64,000 nt of DNA, from the NCBI GenBank assembly GCA_016711295.1, contig JADJTE010000014.1, positions 17,037 through 81,036 of the forward strand, written 5' to 3'. The position numbers and the translations under genes were made by a program. Origin of the DNA: Sphingobacteriales bacterium (GTDB lineage: Bacteria; Bacteroidota; Bacteroidia; Chitinophagales; UBA2359). The notes below the pieces were generated by a model, which did no database searches, had not been told where the DNA came from, and saw only the letters and a program-made list of their open reading frames with translations. Shown here one piece after another: positions 31,293-40,405 of the stretch; the first letter of the stretch is position 1, and each line of letters opens with the position of its first letter.

Positions 31293-31384
31293 AAAAATTG
31301 CAGTTGTGGTAGGTTTAATTGAGGCGATAAAGATAGGTGTTTATAGTAATAACGCAAAGCATTAAGAAAAAAAATAACAAAATC

Positions 31385-31392
31385 CAAAAATA
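31385..31392 (-). promoter_or_regulatory. Candidate -7 element for the TIR gene
   Basis: Read on the minus strand the bases are TATTTTTG, a match to the Bacteroidota consensus TAnnTTTG, about 92 bp upstream of the TIR gene start. The -33 element is not clear. It lies within 50 bp of the plus-strand promoter at 31430, so the two would form a divergent control region. Confidence 0.35.
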
Positions 31393-31406
31393 ATGTGGTT
31401 AAAAAG

Positions 31407-31437
31407 TTCGACATCAGCAAAAAAAGGGTTATCTTTG
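31407..31437 (+). promoter_or_regulatory. Bacteroidota-type promoter for the Pvc16-like gene
   Basis: TTCG at 31407-31410 (near the -33 consensus TTTG), then 19 bp, then TATCTTTG at 31430-31437 (consensus TAnnTTTG). The GTG start of the next gene lies about 50 bp downstream. Confidence 0.55.
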
Positions 31438-31488
31438 GCGCATTAATATCCAAATTATACCGCTTTTTTGTTAAAACGTGTTTGACCT

Positions 31489-32091
31489 GTGCTATACGAA
31501 ACTTTATCCTTTGTACAAGAGGAGTATAACAATTTTGTGACGGTACGAACGGGTGCCCAACCCATTTATCCGGTCATATTGGGCAATATAGCCCAACATG
31601 AAAGCCCCGCGAAAAATAATGAAACATCAGGCGGCGTTGAAAACAGCTTAGTGCTGTCCTTAGTCAATATAGAAGAGGAGCATACTATGGGTGCTATGAA
31701 ACCCATCATTCGCAACCAACATTCGTCGCTTTATACCAGCCCCCCGCTCCACCTCAATTTGTACGTTATTTTTTCTGCTAATATCAACGACTACTCCGAA
31801 GCACTAAAACAACTCACTTGGGTCGTCCGGTTTTTTCAAGCCAAAAACGCCTTTACGCGCCAAAACTCGCCGCGCTTGTTCGAAGGAATAGAATTGCTGC
31901 ACTTCAAATTGCACCCCGTCAATTTTGAGCAAGCGTTTAGCTTTTGGGGAGCAATGGGTGGCAAATATATACCATCTGTATTATATAAGGTACGTATGAT
32001 TACGATAGACCAAAAAGTGATTACCGAAGATGCACCGCCCATCAAAGAAATCAGCACGGAGCAAAAAGATATTTGGGTCAATAGCCAATAA
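31489..32091 (+). CDS. CIS tube terminator/cap protein, Pvc16 family (DUF4255)
   Basis: A 200-residue protein beginning at a GTG; the encoded MLYETLSFVQEEYN is the usual start of Bacteroidota DUF4255 (Pvc16 N-terminal domain) proteins. Other family patterns are LVLSLVNIEEEHT, LHLNLYVIFSAN, FFQAKNAFTRQNSP and GGKYIPSVLYKVRMITI. Afp16/Pvc16 proteins cap the distal tube end and fix its length together with the tape measure. The protein is near the usual length for the Bacteroidota version. Its own promoter lies upstream, and a leader-bearing metalloprotease gene follows. Confidence 0.85.
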   Translation: MLYETLSFVQEEYNNFVTVRTGAQPIYPVILGNIAQHESPAKNNETSGGVENSLVLSLVNIEEEHTMGAMKPIIRNQHSSLYTSPPLHLNLYVIFSANINDYSEALKQLTWVVRFFQAKNAFTRQNSPRLFEGIELLHFKLHPVNFEQAFSFWGAMGGKYIPSVLYKVRMITIDQKVITEDAPPIKEISTEQKDIWVNSQ

Positions 32092-32230
32092 ATTGTACAA
32101 CAAGGACGAACAACTTCGCACAGCACGAGTTAGAGCAACAGCCAAGACAAGCCAAATAGTGTTTAGGTATAGCACTTATCTGTACAGTTGGGGGGTATAT
32201 TTAATCATCTTTTAAAATTTTTCTACGGAA

Positions 32231-33607
32231 ATGGGCTATTTTAAAGTGCCGTCGAGCCAAAGCAAGGTCATTAGTAGAAAAAATGGTTTTTGGGGTGGCA
32301 CAAAAAAACAACCTTTTTTTGCGCCGGTTTCGACCCGCACGACAGAACAGTCGATAGGCGATAATACACCTGCACAAATGCTGATGGATATCGCCACTTT
32401 TCAGGAACAAACCACATCAAAAAGTTCGCGGAAGCGGAGTACAATAGGCAAGATAGATATTTTGTTAGCGCAATATAATGACATAGGTAGCCAGCCCCAA
32501 GATTTTGTCAAAAGAAAAACAGCCTTGACAACTTTACAGCAAGCATGCTTGGCTTACCTCAACCACAAATCGGCAACCGACGACCCTAACGACGCAATCG
32601 GCGACCGCATAGGTGGTATCAAGGAATTGATGCGCGAGATAGATTTAGAAATGCCCGTCTTAAATCTATGCGTAGAAGCCTTGGTTGCCATAGATAACGA
32701 TACAAAAATAGCTTTCAAACGGGGTATGGAAGCCCGCGAACTATTTGCGGAACTACGAGAAAGTAACCCGCAGATGACCTACGGTCCCAAAAATTATAGA
32801 AATATAGACATCGACCGGTTGTTCGATTTGATTTTGCAACGCATGAACGCCGACAACAACCGCAGCCGCCAAATGGAAGACCTAATAGAAGAAGATTTGG
32901 CGCAATTGAGCAGCCTTGCCCTAAACCCAGGTACCCCTCCGCTGCTCCGAACGATATTGATAGAATCGCTGTCGAACCGGAAAAACATACATTTTCAGGA
33001 AACAGGCGGCATGGCATCGGGCGCGGTATTGGCGGGCGAAAAAGACCGCGAAAAGGGCATAGATACCAAATATAGGCTCGACCTACAACTGAACCAAACA
33101 TCGGACGTGATTCGGCAAAGTTCGCTCTTGCATGAAATGACGCATATAGCCACACAAGAATCGTTTAAAAATACGCCCATACACCTCGCATACAAAAAGG
33201 GCACATCAGACGCAGAGATACTCGCACTCAGCCAACGCCGCACCAACCAAGTGCACGAATTAATGGCAATTGTGGGCACAGCATTAGAAAACAAGCAAAT
33301 ATCTGAGGCACAATATCGCATATTAGAAGAAAAAACTATGTATCCGATACAAGGCAAAAATAGCTTAGAAAGTTACGTCAAGGCTTTTGCCAAAGATATA
33401 GGACCGGCTGAAACCGAACATTTATTAGACCTCGTGGCGCAGGGCGCGAACAATACATTGGTCGAATTCGATACGGTCATGAACCAAATGTATTTTATGG
33501 TGACGCAATGGGGCATCGCGCCCAATACGCCGCTATCCCAAAAATTAGCCGCCATCGTCGAAGAAGCATACCAACGTAGAGCAGAAGAACAAATGGTGGA
33601 TTTGTAA
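32231..33607 (+). CDS. Candidate CIS cargo: HExxH zinc metalloprotease with aromatic leader
   Basis: A 458-residue protein without signal peptide. The N-terminus (residues ~15-35: NGFWGGTKKQPFFAP) carries the FF/FW leader also found in five other proteins of this window. The middle is helical. The catalytic motif is LLHEMTHIATQ, with His301, Glu302 and His305 as the likely zinc ligands and base; a downstream VHELMAIVG could provide the third ligand. Downstream sequence is helical to the end. It lies after the Pvc16-like gene, a position where eCIS loci often carry payload genes. Payload status is inferred from the leader and context; the protease family is not identified. Confidence 0.68.
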   Translation: MGYFKVPSSQSKVISRKNGFWGGTKKQPFFAPVSTRTTEQSIGDNTPAQMLMDIATFQEQTTSKSSRKRSTIGKIDILLAQYNDIGSQPQDFVKRKTALTTLQQACLAYLNHKSATDDPNDAIGDRIGGIKELMREIDLEMPVLNLCVEALVAIDNDTKIAFKRGMEARELFAELRESNPQMTYGPKNYRNIDIDRLFDLILQRMNADNNRSRQMEDLIEEDLAQLSSLALNPGTPPLLRTILIESLSNRKNIHFQETGGMASGAVLAGEKDREKGIDTKYRLDLQLNQTSDVIRQSSLLHEMTHIATQESFKNTPIHLAYKKGTSDAEILALSQRRTNQVHELMAIVGTALENKQISEAQYRILEEKTMYPIQGKNSLESYVKAFAKDIGPAETEHLLDLVAQGANNTLVEFDTVMNQMYFMVTQWGIAPNTPLSQKLAAIVEEAYQRRAEEQMVDL

Positions 33608-33652
33608 ATGTGCTTTTTGTTTGATACGAAAGCAGTACCAATAGTATAGTTT

Positions 33653-33904
33653 ATGTTGGACAGGATAATCGAATTCAATATTTTAGAAAGTATGGAGCTA
33701 CTTATTACCATTGGTGGATTAACGATTATTGGTGAGGTGCTAAATCCTCAACATAACAGTTCCACGTTTCTTAATAAACAAAATGAAGCTATCACACCAT
33801 CTATTATTCAACAAAATCAGTATGAAAAAGATGCCTTTGAAGTTGACTTATTTCCTATTCCCACACAATTGACTATTTCTATCAGCAATTTCCGCTTTAA
33901 ATAA
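33653..33904 (+). CDS. Small hypothetical protein
   Basis: An 83-residue frame in an AT-rich spacer of about 430 bp between the metalloprotease and the metzincin gene. A second Met gives a 70-residue version starting ELLITIGGLTIIGEVLNPQ. It has no signal peptide, and the hydrophobic start is too short for a clear membrane helix. The base composition is richer in AT than the neighbours, so it may be a remnant or a small immunity-type protein for the gene before it. No family is recognised. The rest of the spacer (33905-34040) shows no other gene. Confidence 0.3.
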   Translation: MLDRIIEFNILESMELLITIGGLTIIGEVLNPQHNSSTFLNKQNEAITPSIIQQNQYEKDAFEVDLFPIPTQLTISISNFRFK

Positions 33905-34040
33905 TTTACGCTATATAATACGCTGAAAATGAACGATTTGATTTTATTGATAAAATTGTAATAAAGAATTTACAATTTTATAACTCGCTTGCTATTAGTA
34001 ATCAGCCAATTTTGAAAAACAAACTATACTCCTTAAACGC

Positions 34041-36948
34041 ATGAAAAGGCTACTACTTACTTTAATTGCATTATGGATAAGTGCCCTAATGCTGAACCCA
34101 AATACAGCCCAAGCCCAATGCGGCTGCGCCGACAACTTCGAAACCACTTTCCCCGAAGCCGTCAAAGCGGCACCGGTGGTTATTGAAGGGCATGCCCAAC
34201 ACGCTGAATTAATATTATTTGGTGGAGAATATAACGACCTATACACATCCACCAAAATAACCGTGTACAAGGTATTGAAAGGCAATATTGATGCCCAAGA
34301 AGTGGAGCTAATAGAATCTAATATAAGTTTTAGCAATGGCTGTACTGAGGGTACGGGCACGGGTGTATTTATGCTATACCCCAGCCATGTAAAAGCAAGC
34401 CCCCGCACCGAAATTACCCCCGAATATAAATTTAAATACAAAGTAGGATCTCGTATGGGGTGTAATATTGTAAATTATAATGAAATGATATTTGGTGGAG
34501 GAGAAAAAGGTTATAGCCCTTACGGCATAGAAAGCCTAAAAGACATAAAAAATAAGATTTACAAGATAGTTGAAAAAATTGCGCAAAAAACCCTACAAAG
34601 AAATGGCATCCCTGCCAAAAAAGGCTATTGGTGGCGGCGAAAATGCGGACGATGAAAAGCAAGCTGTCACCATTAATTCAATTAGCCCAACCACAGTTAC
34701 TGCTGGCACTTTTGATACTTTAACTATAAAAGGTAGTGGGTTAACACCTGAATGGTTGGTTGAGTTTCGAAACCCGGAGAAATATAACGAAGAATACATT
34801 GCTATTCCCGAAAACCACTATATCATACGCCCCAATAGCACTAACGATACACTCTATAAAGTATTAGTGCCTTGTGTTGAATTGAATAAAAACGTAAATC
34901 GTCCTGATGATGGCAAGATTATCATAGCAGGTACGGGCAAAATTGCCCTTAAAAAAGGCAATACAAGAAAAAAATCCTCCCAGACCTTAACCATACTATC
35001 TGCTCAAAACACCTATGCCAAAACCGATACATCGGAAATGATATACCCCATTTTGTTGACCAAAAACAATGCAGGCGGCAGTTTTATGTTTTGGTTACAC
35101 CCCAGCGTGCGAGGCAATGCACCCGCCAAAGACTTAGTAGCCGAAGCCATGGAACAATGGCGTTGTGCCAGTGGCGTAAACTTTACTATTGCCTGCGACA
35201 GCACAAGTGCTGTCCCCAAACGTTTTGACGACAATATAAGCACCATTTCTTTTACAGACCCAACAGATACCGCTTTTTATTCTTTTGTCGGGCTGCGTAG
35301 AGCCATTACCGTGAAACGCCTGCGTTTTTGTAATTCCCAAAATGCGGTTGTGGTGACGGCAAGCGACATTGTTTTTAGAAACTTCCCGCCCCTCGGAAAC
35401 GGAGAAGCTAATTGGTATTACCAAAACAACAACACCAGCCCCATCAGTTCGGGCGAATACGATTTTTATACTACGGCACTGCACGAGTTAGGTCATGCGC
35501 ATTTGTTAGACCATATCATAGACCATAACCGACTCATGGACACCTACCATTTTCCTGGCAGTGCGAGTATCATACACGACATTAGCCCCACTACGGACTT
35601 AGTAGCAGCCAACAATATAATAGCTGCAAGCACTACTTCGTCCGTTAGTTGTGCGCCTATGCAAGCCGTTTCTCCTACTGATTGCACCTTACCCGATTGT
35701 GCTTTTATAGATTGCGACAGCCCCGCCTACCCCTTGCAGGTATATTTTTCGCTCATGCCCGAAGCCTGTTTGTCGAACCCCGATTTTGACGATGTGTCCG
35801 ATGCTTGGCAACAAATGGTCGGTACCAACGTCAGCATTTGGGCGCAAGACCAATCAATAGGCAACATCATAGAGCGAACTTGGACATTTAGCTCCGATGT
35901 AGGCACTGTATCGCACCTCCCCTGCGACATTGACGCGGACATAGATACCTGCCTCAATTTGTTTTGGACACTTCCTGGACAAAAACAAGTTAGCCTAACC
36001 GTAACAGATGCCAACGGCTGCCAAATTATACACGAACAGAATATACAAGTCATAGACCCCAACTGCGCTTTGCCGCCGGGCATTATCCAAATCGAACCCG
36101 CACAATTGACCTGCGACATTGCCCAAAGCGATTGCCCCTATAGCCAACAAAACGGACAAATCTTTGTAACCCCTCCTCCCAGCCCTGCTGGGGACTGCTA
36201 CGTTTTTTATGCCGAATATAGTGCCACCGACCCCAACGTGAACATTCCCGAAGATTATTATGCCAATTCGGCGTTCGAGTTACTGCCTGACGGACGGCGA
36301 CGTTTAGGCTGTCTGCCTGGCGGCTATTACAAAATAACGATGACCGACGAAGTAAGCACGTGCTTCAATACAACTACTGAGCATGTGCCTTTTGAAACCG
36401 ACAGCCTTCCCTTAGTATTCATCAGTCAGCATACGGCAAACCTCGCCTACGGTGGGATGCTGAACGGATTTTGTGGCGGCACGATACAAATAGATGAGAT
36501 AAACGGCGAAGCATTTGATAGTGATGATTATGTATTTACGTGGTCAGATTGTATTGATTGCAATGTGCCAGCACGGCAGCATTTGTGTATTGGTACTTAT
36601 ACTGTTACTGCCACCAACCGCTACACGGGTTGTTCGGGTCAGCAAACAATTACGCTTCAATTGCAATGCGGCGAAGGCACGGGCGAAGTGGTAGGCGTGG
36701 TAGATGTGTATCCGACCATTTATGACAACACCGCCAACTTACGCCTATCACTCAATTACGATACGGAAGTGACCATTGATGTGTACGACCTCTACGGCTC
36801 GCCCATCAAGCGACTAATTGACCGCGAAGCCAAACAAGCGGGCGAATATTATTTGCAAGACAATACGACTAATGCACCCAACGGTGTGTATATTTACGTA
36901 GTAAAAGCCTGCAATCAGACGAAAGCGGATATAGGGATAAAAGAGTAA
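34041..36948 (+). CDS. T9SS-exported metzincin metalloprotease with NTR/TIMP-like N-terminal domain (one apparent frameshift)
   Basis: The signal peptide ends near TAQAQ; a Cys-rich domain starting CGCADNFE with VVIEGHAQ and KITVYKVLKG resembles the NTR/TIMP-like domains seen at the start of Bacteroidota exoproteins. The frame from 34041 stops at 34655 and the next frame runs to 36948. Removing one A from the A6 run at 34573-34578 joins them (KIVEKLRKKPYKEM) into about 968 residues. An IPT/TIG-like domain (INSISPTTVTAGTFDTLTIK) follows, then the catalytic part with HELGHAHLLDH (HExxHxxxxxH, metzincin; first His codon at 35482). PKD-like Cys-rich modules and a C-terminal T9SS type A sorting domain (VYPTIYDNTANLRLSL, GVYIYVVKA) complete it. 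It is secreted or surface-bound, independent of the CIS. Confidence 0.82.
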
Positions 36949-36993
36949 ATGCCCCCTACGCTACACCGATACACTCAACTCTAAACCTCAAAT

Positions 36994-38109
36994 ATGCAAC
37001 TGTTCAATGTCCGATATGAACCGTTATGCGTTGTAGAGCTGCAACACGAATATTATACTCGTAAAAAATTTGCAGACTTTTCGCTACAACCCAGCCCCGC
37101 AACAGCTACGCTGATGCGTCAGTACGGACTATTGCATAAGCAAATAGATAACCAACTTTATTTGCTGGTGCAAACAGAACAAATGCGCCCCAAACGCAGA
37201 TTGGACAAACCGCTTTGTTGGTCTTTTTATGTGTATCTGAAAGATACATACTTCACGAATTTTACTAATATTCGTTTAGATAGTTTTCGGCAACGCATAT
37301 ACCATTTCAGCAACCTACATGCTAACGCGCAGGGGAATGATGCTTATTTGACCCGACCCATAGCCACCTACGACCCCAAGACGAGCTACCACCTCGGCGA
37401 TTGGGTGCAAACCAAGGACGGCAGATATTGGGAGTCTATTGCGCCCGACACACAAGGCAAAAATCCTACTGACAACAGCGAATATTGGCAAGCCTGCACG
37501 ACCAAGGTGCCGTGCGCCACATTTTTGGATAGAATAAGCCTGTGCGGCACCAACGAACTGTTTAACCAAGCCCAAGCCGCTCCTGCTGTATGGGGTCTAT
37601 CCGCTAATAGCGATACCTACGACCAAACGCGCAATGCTACTCAATTGCACGAACAAGGCGCATTATGTCGATTAAGCACAGCAGACAAGCAGCCCGATAC
37701 TTGGGCTTATGTAGATGATTTGGCATGGAAACAATCGCCCTTTGCCGTCATTGATATACACCACCATCCGAGTTTGTCTGCCCATAATGCGCTTGTAGAC
37801 GATAGCGGACAGTTGCGCTCGCCGCGCTATGCCATTCGCTTTGCCAGCCGCTCTACTTTGTGGCGATACTTGCTATACAACAAAACCGCCGATGCGCTGC
37901 AAGACAAAAGCAACCAATACCCGTTTAACAAAATCAGCGACCGCGAGTTTGTTTCGCGCCGCCCTATACCCCTTTCCCAAGAACCCATACGCAGTTTGAT
38001 GCTGCAAATACCCGCTTTGGGCGCATTTAATCTTTTGCCTAACCCCCAAGTATATCAAATTATACCCGAAGAAGGCAAAATCTATTCTAATATTCACCTC
38101 AATTTATAA
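36994..38109 (+). CDS. CIS-associated protein with chitin-binding-like (CBM5/12) insert
   Basis: A 371-residue protein directly upstream of the sheath gene, a position often held by an uncharacterised conserved protein in Bacteroidota eCIS loci. Residues ~125-168 (YDPKTSYHLGDWVQTKDGRY ... DNSEYWQAC) have the aromatic layout of a CBM5/12 carbohydrate-binding module. The flanks contain Trp/Tyr-rich beta segments (CWSFYVYLKDTYFTNF, FAVIDIHHHPSLSA). No signal peptide is present, so it probably acts in the cytosol or as part of the particle. It could be a surface decoration or receptor-binding element. The enzymatic residues of a hydrolase are not seen. Confidence 0.6.
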   Translation: MQLFNVRYEPLCVVELQHEYYTRKKFADFSLQPSPATATLMRQYGLLHKQIDNQLYLLVQTEQMRPKRRLDKPLCWSFYVYLKDTYFTNFTNIRLDSFRQRIYHFSNLHANAQGNDAYLTRPIATYDPKTSYHLGDWVQTKDGRYWESIAPDTQGKNPTDNSEYWQACTTKVPCATFLDRISLCGTNELFNQAQAAPAVWGLSANSDTYDQTRNATQLHEQGALCRLSTADKQPDTWAYVDDLAWKQSPFAVIDIHHHPSLSAHNALVDDSGQLRSPRYAIRFASRSTLWRYLLYNKTADALQDKSNQYPFNKISDREFVSRRPIPLSQEPIRSLMLQIPALGAFNLLPNPQVYQIIPEEGKIYSNIHLNL

Positions 38110-38238
38110 CGAGAATACACTCTGCTCGCCTTCAATAAAACGGCGAGAAAGCCGCCCTCGTTATAGTCCAAGCGTCGCTATTTTTATTCAAAATATCCAT
38201 CATTTACAACAATAACTTTAACCAATCTAATCGCTATT

Positions 38239-39735
38239 ATGGCAGCAGATTACAAAACCCCAGGCGTGTATATAGAGGAGGTAACCAAGTTCCCGCCCTC
38301 CGTAGCACAGGTGGACACTGCAATACCGGCATTTATCGGTCATACCGAAAAAGCCGACCGCAATGGCACCGACCTCCACTTAATTCCGACGCGCATTACT
38401 TCGCTGTTGGAGTACGAACAACTTTTTGGAGGCGCACAACGCGAAGAAAACATCGAAGTTGCTATCGAAGAAGAACTCGACCTCGACGGACGTGTTGCCA
38501 GCCGAAATGTGCGTGCTAAATTGGACGACCGCAAAAAATCGAAACACAACCTGTACTATGCCCTGCAAATGTTCTATATGAACGGCGGCGGACCGTGCTA
38601 TATCGTTTCGGCTGGCGGTTACGACCGAATAGGCACTCCTATCGACTCTGCAAAATTGTTACAAGGATTAGGTCCGCTCGAAAAAGAAGATGAAGTAACC
38701 CTTATTCTATTTACAGAAGGGCAAAACATCGAGTCAGAAGCCTCTTACCACAGTTTGCAACAGCAATCACTGGCGCAATGCGGCAACCTCAAAAACCGCT
38801 TTGCCGTCATGGATATCCACAGCACCGTACAGGGTTTCCGCGATGGCATAGGCAATCGCAACCTGAGCTACGGCGCGGCGTATTATCCCAACCTCATTAC
38901 TACGCTCACTTACGAATTTGATGCCACCAAAATTAAGGTGACACATGCTTTAAGTGGCGGACCTGTCAAAACGCCACCACCACCGCCACCACCTGCCGCA
39001 GAAGGCGACGGCAAAAAAGACAAGGGAGCAGATAAACCCGCGCCTCAGTCGGGCGGCAATAAGGGCGAGTTTGATGGCAAAACTTTGGCAGAGGTGATGG
39101 CAAAAAACAACAGCATCTATGCTCAAGCAGTGCGCGAAATTCGCAAGTTGCCGCTCACCGTTCCACCGAGTTCTGCGGCTGTGGGTATTTATGCGGCGGT
39201 CGATTCGACGCGCGGCGTATGGAAAGCTCCCGCCAATACCACATTGAACGCTACATCGGGCTTGACCGTCAAAATCAACGACGCACAACAAGAGAGCCTC
39301 AACGTAGATACTACGGCGGGCAAATCTATCAACGCTATGCGTATTTTTACGGGCAGAGGCATTATGCTTTGGGGCGCACGCACCTTAGCAGGCAACGACA
39401 ACGAATGGCGTTATGTATCGGTGCGCCGCTTCTTTATCATGATTGAAGAATCGGTCAAACGCTCTACGATGCAATTTGTGTTCGAGCCAAACGACGCAGG
39501 TACTTGGATTCGCGTTCGGGCGATGATAGAAAACTTCCTGACCTTGCAATGGCGTTCGGGTGCCTTAGCTGGTGCCAAAGCAGGCGACGCATTCTACGTC
39601 AAACTCGGCTTGGGCGAAACAATGACCGCTCTTGACATCTTAGAAGGACGCATGATTATCGAAATCGGTATGGCAGTAGTTCGCCCCGCTGAATTTATCA
39701 TCTTGCGCTTCTCGCACAAAATGCAAGAGTCATAA
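38239..39735 (+). CDS. CIS contractile sheath protein (Afp2-like)
   Basis: A 498-residue protein starting MAADYKTPGVYIEEV, the classic tail-sheath N-terminus, with FIGHTEKA nearby. The C-terminal part has the expected sheath core: WRYVSVRRFFIMIEESV, MQFVFEPNDAGTWIRV, FLTLQWRSGALAG, ILEGRMIIEIGMAVVRPAEF. A Pro-rich and then Gly/Lys-rich insertion (about residues 235-280, starting KTPPPPPPPAA) lies in the middle, in the outward-facing domain by analogy. Only one sheath gene is present in the window, compared with three in Afp. The tube gene follows after about 137 bp. Confidence 0.95.
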   Translation: MAADYKTPGVYIEEVTKFPPSVAQVDTAIPAFIGHTEKADRNGTDLHLIPTRITSLLEYEQLFGGAQREENIEVAIEEELDLDGRVASRNVRAKLDDRKKSKHNLYYALQMFYMNGGGPCYIVSAGGYDRIGTPIDSAKLLQGLGPLEKEDEVTLILFTEGQNIESEASYHSLQQQSLAQCGNLKNRFAVMDIHSTVQGFRDGIGNRNLSYGAAYYPNLITTLTYEFDATKIKVTHALSGGPVKTPPPPPPPAAEGDGKKDKGADKPAPQSGGNKGEFDGKTLAEVMAKNNSIYAQAVREIRKLPLTVPPSSAAVGIYAAVDSTRGVWKAPANTTLNATSGLTVKINDAQQESLNVDTTAGKSINAMRIFTGRGIMLWGARTLAGNDNEWRYVSVRRFFIMIEESVKRSTMQFVFEPNDAGTWIRVRAMIENFLTLQWRSGALAGAKAGDAFYVKLGLGETMTALDILEGRMIIEIGMAVVRPAEFIILRFSHKMQES

Positions 39736-39872
39736 CATTTACTAATCGCTATCTGGCTGACAAACATTATTTTTTAGCTATTACTGCTCCGTATTTACTG
39801 CCGCAGGGCATATATTGCGGGCTACATTCCCCAACTTTAACTTTCATTTTCTAAAACAACCAACCATACGTC

Positions 39873-40307
39873 ATGGCTGATGAATATCCCTTGCCGAAGT
39901 TTCACTTTCAAGTAGATTGGAAAGGAACTAAACTCGGCTTTACCGAAGTAACCGGACTGAGCGTTACACAAGAAGTCATTAAATACCGCGACGGACACAT
40001 GCCCGAGATGACATTCTTAAAACAAGCGGGACTACGCAATTATAGCGACATAACGCTAAAACGCGGCACCTACAAAGGCGACAACGAATTCTTTAAATGG
40101 TGGGAGGATGTTAAAATCCAAAATTATACCGACCGCCGCGACTTGACCATTACGCTATTGGACGAAGCACACGCGCCCGTAGTGACTTGGAAAGTCAAAA
40201 AGGCGTGGCCCACCAAAATTGAATCGACCAATCTTAAATCAGATGCTAACGAAGTAGCTATCGAAACCTTAGTGATAGCCCACGAAGGCTTTATGATTGA
40301 GATGTAG
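39873..40307 (+). CDS. CIS inner tube protein 1 (Afp1-like, gp19 family)
   Basis: A 144-residue protein of the T4 gp19-like tail tube family: PLPKFHFQVDWKGTKLGFTE, VTGLSVTQEVIKYRDG, NYSDITLKRGTYKGD, FFKWWEDV and LTITLLDEAHAPVVTWKVKK are all diagnostic. Length is as expected for the stacking tube protein that fills the sheath. It is followed at once by a strong intrinsic terminator, which would make the sheath-tube pair a separate, highly expressed transcript. Confidence 0.95.
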   Translation: MADEYPLPKFHFQVDWKGTKLGFTEVTGLSVTQEVIKYRDGHMPEMTFLKQAGLRNYSDITLKRGTYKGDNEFFKWWEDVKIQNYTDRRDLTITLLDEAHAPVVTWKVKKAWPTKIESTNLKSDANEVAIETLVIAHEGFMIEM

Positions 40308-40321
40308 ACCGTTCTCTTTTT

Positions 40322-40381
40322 CATTTGCCAACCCCAAAAACGGCAAAAGACCCAATATAGGGTTGGCAAATGTTTTTTTTT
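40322..40381 (+). terminator. Intrinsic terminator after the sheath-tube transcript
   Basis: CATTTGCCAACCC at 40322-40334 pairs perfectly over 13 bp with GGGTTGGCAAATG at 40360-40372 and is followed by nine T (40373-40381). The loop is 25 bases. It separates the structural pair from the cargo gene that starts at 40406. Confidence 0.9.
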
Positions 40382-40405
40382 GCTTAATTTTATCTCTCCT
40401 TTAGC

